NCBI GenBank assembly: GCA_947561715.1
Contig: OX387201.1
Location: 10,430,001 to 10,494,000 of the forward strand
Direction of reading: 5' to 3'
DNA from: Ascidia mentula
Lineage: Eukaryota > Chordata > Ascidiacea > Phlebobranchia > Ascidiidae
Length of the DNA: 64,000 nt
Shown: piece by piece, positions 54,437 through 64,000 of the stretch
How positions within the stretch are numbered: position 1 is the stretch's first letter
Layout of the letters: each line of letters begins with the position of its first letter
Made by a program: the position numbers and the translations under genes
The notes under the pieces: model-generated
The model's input: only the letters and a program-made list of their open reading frames with translations
What the model was told of the DNA's origin: nothing
Databases searched by the model: none

Positions 54437-57418
54437 ATGGCTGATACGTTAGCATCCACCGCCGAGCCCTACGTCACGGGTAAGTTAACTTGAATAAATT
54501 TCTTTCATGCCAAAGGGGTTTAGTCCCGTTTGTACGAAAAGAAAACAACAAAAAATGTGTTCCAATATTACAAGGATCATCACCAACACTGGAGAAAAAC
54601 ATGTTTCAGACTGTGGACTACGTTATTTTTGCAATAATGTTGCTCATTTCTGCTGCAATTGGTTTGTTTTTTGCAATTCGCGATAGACAAAGAAAGTTTG
54701 GCAACGACACAACCGAATACTTGATGGCAAATCGTCGAATGACCTTCGGTGAGCCTTCTAAACACGAATTTCGATTGCAATTTTGCAGCCAGTGTGCTAT
54801 TTTATGATGCGGCATTTTGCAGGACCTGTTGCAATGAGTCTAATTGCCAGTTTCATGTCCTCCGTTACTATCCTCGGCGTACCGGCGGAGTACTACATTT
54901 ACGGAACCATGTTTTCGTATTATGCAATTGTGTACGGCACAATTTGCTTTGTCATAGGCTGGATATACATGCCAGTGTTTTATGATCTGGGTATCCACAG
55001 TACTTACGAGGTAAAGCACTGACAATTTACTTCCAAGCAAACTGTAATGACTTCATTACTTTTATAGTACCTGGAGTTGAGGTTTCATCGAGTTACCAGG
55101 CTAGTCGTAACCTGTATGTACTTCCTACTTTCGGTGTGTGTTTGCACTGCGCAAAGCAAGCATGTTTACTTTTCAATAACTTTTATCGATTTCTTAAGCT
55201 GCTGTACGGTGGTGTGGTGGTCTATGGTCCAGCACTGGCTCTTAGCGAAGTCACTGGTTTTGATATGTGGGCTGCTATTCTCTCTACCGGTGTAGTGTGC
55301 ATCTTCTACACAGCACTGGTATTCCTTCAAAACTATAATTGACGTTTCTTTTACAAAAATTATGTCCTTTTGTTCTTTAGGGCGGACTGAAAGCTGTGAT
55401 ATGGACCGATGTCTTGCAGACTATAATCATGATGTCAGGATTTATTGCAGTGGTAATACAGGGCAGCATTAACCACGGCGGATTTGGAAATATTTGGGAC
55501 GCAGCAGTGGAAGGCGGGCGCATTGACTTTGTGCAGTTAAGTGGAACGGTTGAGCTTTCTCTCTCTTTTACCATTTCTCCCTCAACCCAATTTTGTAGTG
55601 GTTCTTGACCGACTTTAACGGGTCAATGACCTTCTAGTGGGTTCAGTTTACTTTATACCTAATCTTTGGCATCCAGTTTTGAAGCCGATCCTCGCATACG
55701 CCACACGTTTTGGTCGATAATTTTTGGTGGAACAATTTTTTGGTTGAGCATCAATGGGGTGAACCAAGCGCAAGTTCAAAGATACGTATGTTGCAAAACA
55801 AAAGCCCACGCACAAATGTAAGTACGTGGTGTTTCGACTGTTATTTTCTGCAAAGGTTTTGTTTGGGAAAGCCTGCGAACTTTTTTGCTAAACTCACATG
55901 CATACATTTTCAAGAGCCATACTTTTGGATGGGTTTGGTCTGATCGTTATACTGGTTTTGGCCGGAATGACCGGCTTAACTATTTACGCCACTTACCGAT
56001 TTTGTGATCCACTGGACACACACGCAGTGAACAAATCTGATCAGGTAAATAATTGTTGTTTACTATCGAAAAGCCTAAATGAGATTTTTTATTCTTTACT
56101 TCAGTTGTTTCCTTATATTGTCATGGATACTTTAGGATACTTGCCAGGCGTTCCGGGTTTGTTCGTAGCTGGGGTTTACAGCAGCTCACTGAGGTACTTA
56201 TACATTGCAGTTAACCGGATATCTCAAGCTGGCCGTATTTCGGCAGCAACATATTTATTTTTAAGTTAATTATTTCTAGCACTATATCTTCTGGAATGAA
56301 TGCAATGGCTTGTGTAGCCCTGGAAGACATCATTAAACCAAATACCAACTGGAATCCCCACAAATACCTAATGACTTCTAAGATTTTAGTCATAGTGTTT
56401 GGAATAATGTACATTCTTTTGGCATACATGGCTTCAGTAGTAGGCGGACTAATTCGTGTAAGTAGGCTGTTATCGTCAATTACCCAAAGGCGATATTACA
56501 CATATTTTGCATTACAGATGGCTTATAGCATTCTAGGGATTATAGGTGGGCCGATTGTTGGCGTTTTCACAATGGGAATTATGATGCCTTTTACCAACCA
56601 TTGGGTAAGTACTTTTTCTACCCACTGTTTAGACGAATCGAGTATTTTTGAAGCTAAAAAACAAGACGATAGATTAAATTTATCCACTGTGTCAAAATAT
56701 ATTTTTTAGGGTGCGACTACAGGCGTTATAAGCGGTTTAGCATCAACTCTATGGGTTTTCATTGGTTCGTTAATCTATCCAATACCGCCCGAATTTCTTC
56801 GTGTGTTGCCACGTTCGACAGATTCGTGTCCTTTCAATGCTCCAAGTATTACACCTGCAAACAACACAGCAACGGTGGAAAGGTAACTTGTTTTTATTTG
56901 CACTCTGATGTTTTCAAAAATTAACGTCATATTGTTACAGACCACCGATAGCTGACTTTTACGCATTGTCGTATATTTACATTGCCCTTCTTGGATGTTT
57001 AACTTGCTTGATTGTGGGAAGTATCGTAAGCCTCGCTACAGGTGATGTATATAAGCTCAGTGTGTGTCTACGGAAATAAGCGCCGGTCGAACACGGACAT
57101 GTTTTTAATTTCAATATAACGTGTTTCTTTTACGACGATGTTAAACTGTGTAACACACATATAAACAAGTGTTTTCACTTTACAGGTTGCAGCAAAAAAA
57201 ATCCTCCTGCCCGTAACCTGTTGTGTCCCTTGTTTTTTGGCGAGGAGGAAAACTCGGCGTTGGAGAGATCTTCGAGTTGGTCGGCTGCTTCCCATCACAT
57301 GATTCGCAACGAAGGCAACTCAGAAAACCAGGAAAGTCATCCTCTGAATGTGTTGGAAACTGAAGGAGAATCTAAACCAAAACACGCGTTTAAAACCGAT
57401 GGGGAATCTAACTTTTGA
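54437..57418 (+). CDS. SLC5A8-like: SLC5A8/SLC5A12-like sodium-coupled monocarboxylate transporter, tandem copy 2
   Basis: Exons: 54437-54479, 54575-54748, 54823-55010, 55068-55133, 55199-55318, 55381-55535, 55677-55817, 55915-56044, 56105-56193, 56280-56457, 56518-56604, 56710-56882, 56941-57041, 57186-57418; 625 residues, all GT-AG. Exons 3-11 and 13 have exactly the same lengths as in copy 1 and all phases agree, so the two genes are a tandem duplication. Same family blocks: [82 protein letters not shown]. The extracellular loop in exon 12 is shorter than in copy 1, and the last exon encodes a different, longer, acidic Ser/Glu-rich tail ending DGESNF. Substrate or tissue specialisation between copies is plausible but not shown. 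Confidence 0.95.
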
Positions 57419-59173
57419 AACATTGTCTAGCAGAACACAATCTTGTATCATGACAGCCACATCATGACCAAACTTTTTTCATTTTCTAAAGAGCAACTGA
57501 TTACACCAGTTTGGCAGCAACGAAGTTTTAAGCCGTTTTGCGTAGGAGAGATGGACCTAACATGAAATCACAAATGATTGGGCATTTTTGTTATTTCTTT
57601 TTGCAAGTTCTTGAATTAAATCATGTATACCGCTCATAACAACAAATGCAATTTTTTTTGTTGCCTTAACCAACAGGCGTACTATAAACTCCAAATAACA
57701 AAAATGTGTCAGAAAGTGGGATATGTGTAAATAGGCCTAATCACTGACAATTTATATAACACCTCAATATAACCTGTTCTTCAATAAACCTAAGTCCTTT
57801 GGATTTCAATTTTTTCACGTCTTTTTATGTTTGAAAGCGGTTTAATGATAAAGAATGTAAAATTTTGTGGAAAAAGAGAAAACGGAAAACATTTCCGACG
57901 GTTCGAACCAGGTGTAATCTCTATCTGTTTCTAGTTATTTTTTCTGTTGTAACTGTGTAACAAACTTGTCGTTCGACATTCCTTAAGGCCCCTTCGAAAT
58001 TGAAAACGCTTTCCAATGGAGCTGGCCTCAACTTTAAGAACAATGTACCTAAGCAACATAGGAAGTTTATATAAATTAGTCAAATGTGTAACAAGAATTG
58101 GCATACAAAGAATTTTTTTGAGAGTTGCGTGAGACAAAATATAATCCTATGCTTGTTAAAATGATTTCCGCCATTCATAATCTTTTTTTTTGCTATGCAA
58201 TGGTGCAAAAATCGCTCATGTTCATTTTAGAAAACGTAAATAAGGACATTAATTTGTTGTATGACTTGCGTGCTATTCAAAGTATTTAGCCTACTTCCAT
58301 TATTCACAAACTCAAAGAATGGCCCTTATAGCCGATATCGGGCCCCACCAGAGTGAGGTGCAGCCGGTGTGGCGCACCAGGGACCCCTGTCTGATAAGAG
58401 GACCCATGAACGGCAAATAGGGGTCAGTAAATTAAGGGATTTTTATCCCAAAAGGCTGGGTTTCTCCGACAATGTCATGCGGAATCTGAATTAAAGGTAC
58501 TCGCACCGGTACATTTTTCGCTTTTAGGCCCATACTTTTATATACACTTGCTTTTTGAAAACATAGCAATTAAAATTGTAAACACGCGTTCTGAAATTCT
58601 TTTGAATTATCAAATCACCATTCCGGACTAAATTGCATTTAAATAATTTTTTTTACTAATCATATCACATGTGGCCGGGTTTACGTTGTAAAATTAGATC
58701 CCTTTACTATCTTGTAAACGTTTTAAACAGGTGTTCATTTTTAAGAAGCTTGTTGGTTTTATTAAAGAAAATCGTACGACTTTAAACCTACTTTTGTAAG
58801 AATCGTTTAAAATTGCCATTTGAAAAACATTTTGCATCGTGCTTTTTAGAATAAGATTTCTACCTAATAGTAACATAAACGCACACCAATGATTTTCATT
58901 GCACATACAATACGTATTGTGTACAAACTTTCGCCGACGAAGCGAAAAAAAGCGAAAGGCACTCAATAACCATTTAAAAAAACTCAGTGATTTCATAAAC
59001 AGATAACATATTATTCGGATACGAAGGTGCTCACTGCGGGTATTTCCCGTTTTAATACATGCCTCTGCAGCTGCAAGGCTGGTGCTTAACTCGGAATTAT
59101 TTTTGTGTAAACTATTATTCTGCGTTATGTACATGCCTCTTTCCAAAATTTTTACTATGTGAAGAAGCACAAA
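57419..59173. other. Intergenic region between SLC5 copy 2 and the C8orf33 homologue
   Basis: About 1.75 kb. It holds the SLC5 copy 2 3' UTR and a GC-richer patch at about 58320-58480 (GGGCCCC, GGTGTGGCGCACC, GGGACCCC) unlike its surroundings, possibly an old repeat. No exon was recognised; the minus ORF 58694-59170 looks like chance. Confidence 0.45.
57783..57788 (+). terminator. Poly(A) signal of SLC5 copy 2
   Basis: AATAAA about 365 bases after the stop codon. Confidence 0.5.
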
Positions 59174-60488
59174 ATGCCTCAGTCACAAAAAGTATCTGGA
59201 AAAAGGTATTATGTTGCTGTGTTGCAAGCATTTATTCTATTTGATAAACGGCTTTACTGTTTTAATCGAATTTTTTAGACCAATGCGTTGAAAAATGTTT
59301 TTAGTAAGGTCCTGTAACCAACAACAATTTTTTGGATTCGTCTTCATTGTTTCTAAAAATTTGCAAACCACCTAAGTCAATGTTACTGTTGTATTTAGGA
59401 ATGTGAACTTGAACAAAAGAAAAGTGAATGGAGCTGAAACATCACCAAGTAAGCTGCAGCAATGCATACTAGATACTACTACTACCCATGTATTTTCTAC
59501 AAAAGAAATTTTTCATACATTTTTAGAAACTGAAATCACTCCCTCTGGTGATGCACAATTGCAAAAAGAAATTAACTGGTGCATTGAACAACTAAGAATG
59601 GGAATTTTTACTCAAAAAGCAACAGCAAAACAAGGTTTTTGGTTTAAACTAATAGCTGAGGCACAACTTGTATCATGTGTTTTTGTTTCGCTGTAGTTCT
59701 TGTTCTTGGAAAGTATACCCTAGCTTTAGAATGTCAATGGATGGTGTGATCCAAGTATTGTTTGTACCTAGCTCAAGAAACTGAAAAAATCATCAAAGTT
59801 CTAGCATCAACCAAGGCCCCACTAGTAAAGAAAAGGCAACTAATGCACCAGACATTTGGTGACTACCGCAAGAAAATTCAGGAAAATGAAAACAAATGGG
59901 ATAAAGGTTGTTAATACAGCAATATCATAAAATTATAAATTTTCATTTTACCTAGTAACCTTGATCAATCAAGGTATAGTCAGTAAAATGTAAAACATAC
60001 TGTCTTCAAAAATTGAAATATTAAGATCTAACTAAAACTGCAGATGCAGACCTAGCGATCACCGTATATGTGATTTACTGTTGTTGTTTTTCAGACATCA
60101 TTTATTATGTTTACTGTAGAGACTGAAGATGCCCATACGGCAAAATATATATTCCTGATCAAAAGCCAGGCTGATCCTGTAGTAAAAAGCTACTGCAAGT
60201 AAAAGATATATACTTTTATTTCCTTGGCTGTGAAGCCTGTGAACCTTACTTTTATTTACCCTTTGTTTTTTCTTGTAATGTCAGAGAATAATACATTTTA
60301 TTTTAGATGCAATGAAGCAGCAGAAGGAATTTGCCTTTACAAGCTCAGCAACCACAACTTCAAATTCAGGAAGGTTTTTACATTCATCGCAATCAGGAAA
60401 AGTCACCACTGCAACAACTGCAAGTGCAATGGATGAACATAAGCACAACAAACATTTTTTATTTAATTTTGCAATTAACAATGAATGA
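59174..60488 (+). CDS. C8orf33-like: C8orf33 (UPF0488) homologue
   Basis: Exons 59174-59205, 59399-59634, 59772-59906 and 60307-60488 give 194 residues. The conserved UPF0488 core is clear: KEINWCIEQLRMGIFTQK matches the human block with the same Trp-Cys-x-Glu-Gln-Leu spacing. It is followed by STKAPLVKKRQLMHQTFGDY (human: the RQLMHSLFGDYR region). The C-terminus DEHKHNKHFLFNF corresponds to the acidic/aromatic end of the human protein. The start ATG (MPQSQKVSGK) was chosen because its exon ends in a phase that fits the next. Function is poorly known in any species. Donors of exons 2 and 3 (GTTTTT, GTTGTT) are weak, so alternative ends are possible. Confidence 0.85.
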
Positions 60489-61187
60489 GTGTTAGTATTT
60501 AAACTGGTTGACAATCACTATTATTTTTAGAACACAAACAGTGAACCAACACCGTTTTAAAATAATAATGTTTTACATTAGCATTGTCATCCAGCAAAAA
60601 AGTGTTATGATGGCTAGTATAGACTCCACATTATGCTAATCTGAATCATAAAGTGACACCAATAATGTGAGAAAACTGATCTGTGATTACTGGACTGGTT
60701 TTATTGATAGGAAATCAAAACCCACATTTGGCCCAACAAGAGGGAGGCAAACAATTTTTAATACCACCTAGCACTTACCACAAGGGCATTTACCTGCTAT
60801 TCATTACTGATTGTCGTGTGATATGATACATCGTTAAATGGGTGCTCATTAGTGGCTGTTCTTTGGGGATTTGCTGCCAAATAACAACGCATTTGATCCC
60901 ACAAAGCAGATATTTGCAGTGCCAGTACCAATACAATTTTACTGACTTGGTAGTTTTTTGGGATCGCCGGTGCATCGTTCCGGTAAGAAATTTAAGCTGC
61001 TTTTCTATGCTGAAAGACATAGGCATATCCAGGGGGGCGGAAAATCTTTTGTGAAATACTTTTGTATGTTTTGATAGCTAAATAAACACCACTGTATTTC
61101 TTTTGTCGAAATCCCCGTGGAAAACAGAAACTTTCTTAACATTCACCTAAAAACAACATCGTGCCTAAACTGCACATTCCAAACATG

Positions 61188-61245
61188 GAGCATTATTACC
61201 GAACACGTGACATAGTTATTGAACAAAGTGTCATTTTTCGTTCAT
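61188..61245 (+). repeat. Dispersed repeat motif, direct copy
   Basis: Contains ACCGAACACGTGACATAGTT and a TTTTTCGTTCATC tail; it resembles 63384-63443 in the same orientation, with scattered mismatches. Confidence 0.6.
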
Positions 61246-62812
61246 CTAAGGACGAAATAACTTTTTTCCAGTGGTTACGTTATTGCAATGGGATGCAGTT
61301 TCGCTCAGCTGTGCTTAAAGTGATGTAGTTTCGTTGGTAAACACGTTGCAATTTTACGCATGTATTCTACGTTTTGAAGTTGGACTCAAATGTACAAAGA
61401 GGAATAGCGGGCCACCGCATGCAAAATAGTTTTTATTTGTATGTTTTCTTGACTACGTAACAGCATCATAGACAACTTAACAAGTTGTCTATGGTAATAG
61501 CACAATTAATCCCGTTTTTGGTTACAAATATATTCAACGCATTTTATTCAAAGCAACAGTAATGAAGCTACTGCGAAATTAGTGACAACTCGCATCGAGA
61601 TACGAAAAAACCTTTAATTCCAGGCAGTAAAGCACGGTATGGCAACTCTGGCTATATAGGGGTCTAATACTTATTGCATCGTGTGAATTTATTCGTGAAA
61701 TTGATTTCCCAGAAGCCTTCAGAAAAGTCATCATTAGTTTTACCGAACGACTCAAAACTTAGAAGGACTCAGATGGTTTGGCCATAGTGTTTCCACCTTA
61801 TTTTCTCCGTAAAGTTTGGTGCCCAACGGATGACGGTGATTGTATATAGTCACCACAAAGTGGAAGTCTTTGCTTGGCCGTTTGGTCAGCAAAGACGTCT
61901 GAAAGTCACACAAGCTGCACTGGTGAGATCTTATAGGTCGAAACAATGGCTATCTGCATGCAGCTTACCCAAAATATTAAAGGTTGAATTCACTACAACT
62001 TTAACGCTCCCTGAACGGACTTGAACAGGGCCGGTCGTAATGCCCTTTTTAGTGACGTCTCCCTTTTAAAGATGAAAGGGATATCCCCCGACTAAAGATA
62101 AAAGTGGACAATGCTGTATTTATAGGAAATAAAGAGACGAAGGAAAATTTTTGCCAACTTAAATAAATTTGACTTTTTCAAATTTAGGTTGGTTAACGGC
62201 GAGGTCGAATGAAACTTTTGGGAACCGGCCCTAGGTTTGTATTCGGAGTTGGCGAATGGGGGCGATCGGCAATATTGCGTCATGAGTTTTTGGATTAGTA
62301 CCCCCTCCCTTCTAGAGAAGACGTCTGTATCGGCCCGTACATGAATTTGGGTATAGGGGATAACCCGGACAGTAAGTTTGAACAGACATTTTTTTCTGTT
62401 TATTTGTCAAATAAACAAGTCGGGACTATATCAGCACTTGGACTTTGCCGCATGAAATAACCTATCATTCAACATTTCTGAAATCGGGGCGTGCTGGGCC
62501 ACTTGCTGTTTGGATCCCTCCAAACGCAAGTATGGGACTTTCTAACGCTTTGAAGGTAGATCGTGTTCTTTTCACGGCAGCAGGATTATCTTGAATTTGC
62601 GGCTCAACAATTTAATTTTCGGAGCTCGTTTCGGGCCACTGCAAAATTTAGATGATTTTATCCAGTCTTAGTTTATTCTCTTCTATGACCTGACAATTTT
62701 GCCGAAAAGTGTTGTCTTCTTGACATCATATATAAGTTAAGAATACACGTTAAAATAACGACAAAACAATTAAAAACCTTGCTCGTTGTTGGCTGGTATG
62801 TCTCTTTTTTTA

Positions 62813-62874
62813 GGTCCGATCGAACGAAAAATGGTACTTGTTTCGTAACAATGCTCCATGTTTGGAAACAATGG
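62813..62874 (-). repeat. Dispersed repeat motif, inverted copy
   Basis: Contains ACTTGTTTCGTAACAATGCT. Its reverse complement aligns with 63384-63443 over about 60 bases. Confidence 0.6.
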
Positions 62875-63189
62875 TTAGTTGTAGGTAGGGTATCGATTTA
62901 TGCCTTTTTCGCCAGCATTCTAAGTGTTCGATACGCAACGCCGATGTTCGACACAGACGGCGTGATTAAATGTTAAGTTACCGGTATGCAGCAGTACTAA
63001 CAGACAAACGCTGTTGTTATCTACAAATGTCCATAAATTGAATTACTACAATAACTTTATTAAGGCCTAACATATCGATCACGCCAAACTTGCAACATTC
63101 ACATCGATCTTACTAGTTTTCTTTTATCGGAGATTCGACGCCAACGATTTTCTAATTAACATGTAGTTGTTAATTTTTTGCCGTAGATG

Positions 63190-63954
63190 CTAGTGGCAAA
63201 AGCGACTCAAAGACGTTGATACCAGTATAAGTCGTTTAATTTTAAACCGCAAACAAATATTTTGGGAGAAATTTGTATTTCGAGTCTCTATCAAATAAAA
63301 CCATTTAACTGAACGGTTACGTAGTGTTGAAAACTTGGCATCGTCGTTTGGGATCCCCACCCAAGATAAATTTGACTGTTTGAAGCATTGTTACCGAACA
63401 CGTGGCATTGTTACAAAACAAGTAGTAATTTTTGTTCAATCGAAAAGAGACTTAGCGGCCTCTACAACATGCAAGGTTTTTATTTGTTTGGTCGTTATTT
63501 CAATGTGTATTCTAAACTTATGTAAGTACAAGAATCATGTAATCGAAATATGGTCATTCTCGTGCGTTAGTTACCAAATACGACATTTTTCTTTTCGATA
63601 CGTACGACAATTTTTCTCAAGATGTTCGACACGCAATAAAAAATCGACGCCTTGGTTGTAGGTTTAACGCGCTTAATCACTGAACGTTAAAAAATTTAAA
63701 GTGAGTGCTGAAAGTTTTTGCATGGATTTTGTCCAAAAATTTATTGCAGTATGCGTTTATTTGGCCATCTAAACAGGCAAATTTATTTTGGGTGGGGATC
63801 GCAAAAGATATGATGCCATTAAGTTTTTAACACTACGCAACCGCTCAGTAAAAGCTGCAGAGTCTCGAAATACAATTTTTTTCCCAAAAAATTTTGTGCG
63901 TTTGAAAGTAAACGACTTATACTGGCACCAAATCTCAAACCACTTTACCACCTT
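63190..63954. mobile_element. Long inverted-repeat (foldback) element, about 765 bp
   Basis: The left arm, about 63190-63384, and the right arm, about 63765-63954, are imperfect reverse complements over about 190 bp. Shared blocks include CCAGTATAAGTCGTTTA, TTGTATTTCGAG, ACGTAGTGTT (GCGTAGTGTT in the other arm) and GATCCCCACCCAA. The middle (63385-63764) holds a copy of the dispersed 60-bp motif. No protein is encoded. The shape fits a foldback or MITE-like DNA element. Target-site duplications could not be fixed because the outer edges are diverged. Confidence 0.7.
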
Positions 63955-64000
63955 GACAAATACATGCCAATAGGGGAATCGTTACAGTCCAATTTAAAAA

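Larger units (their letters stand above)
60489..64000. other. Gene-poor, repeat-rich tail of the window
   Basis: No exon or RNA gene was recognised in this 3.5 kb. It contains at least three related copies of a roughly 60-bp motif in both orientations and a long inverted-repeat element, listed separately. ORFs at 62779-62976 and 63335-63661 lie in or next to these repeats and are not taken as genes. Confidence 0.5.

Noticed and set aside
57900-57909. GGTTCGAACC, resembling a tRNA T-arm
   Set aside because: No matching acceptor stem, D-arm or anticodon arm at the right spacing on either strand.
58694-59170. 158-codon minus-strand ORF
   Set aside because: No homology recognised and composition of translated AT-rich noncoding DNA; it abuts the C8orf33 homologue start.
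60364-60400. An intron between GGAAG and GAAAAGTC in the last exon of the C8orf33 homologue
   Set aside because: The uninterrupted frame reads directly into the conserved FLFNF end, so no intron is needed.

Overview
The window is animal nuclear DNA and most likely comes from the sea squirt genus Ciona or a close relative. Genes are intron-rich with many short introns, spacing is compact, base composition is AT-rich, and every recognisable product is a chordate-type protein. One stretch at 27166-27181 matches 15 of 16 bases of the Ciona trans-spliced leader as I remember it. I rebuilt gene models by hand from splice sites, reading phase and remembered family sequences. In every complete model all exon phases close without a frameshift.

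Layout: (1) 1-9015, minus: 5' half of a zizimin-type DOCK GTPase exchange factor with two alternative first exons; it runs off the left edge. (2) 11293-14761, plus: a four-EF-hand centrin/calmodulin-like protein. (3) 15905-17363, minus: COMMD4. (4) 18116-25155, minus: an RBM5/RBM10 splicing regulator in 21 coding exons that lacks the usual RanBP2 zinc finger. (5) 29342-31250, plus: an NXPE/PC-esterase membrane protein. (6) 31870-33580: a terminal-inverted-repeat element carrying a nested solo-LTR candidate. (7) 33902-34804, plus: a double-hotdog thioesterase-like protein. (8) 37198-45391, plus: SART3 in 24 exons, with a small antisense gene candidate inside one intron. (9) 46074-50665 and 54437-57418, plus: two tandem SLC5A8/12-like sodium-coupled monocarboxylate transporters with identical exon structure, separated by a second copy of the inverted-repeat element. 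(10) 59174-60488, plus: a C8orf33 (UPF0488) homologue. (11) 60489-64000: gene-poor and repeat-rich, ending in a foldback element of about 765 bp.

Functionally this is ordinary chordate gene content: two spliceosome-related proteins (RBM5/10 and SART3), a transporter pair, signalling and copper/ubiquitin-linked factors. I see no operon-like gene system. The most unusual features are a cluster of six GC-AG introns confined to SART3 and the first SLC5 gene, a zinc finger missing from RBM5/10, a nested antisense small ORF with its own poly(A) signal, and the nested mobile elements.
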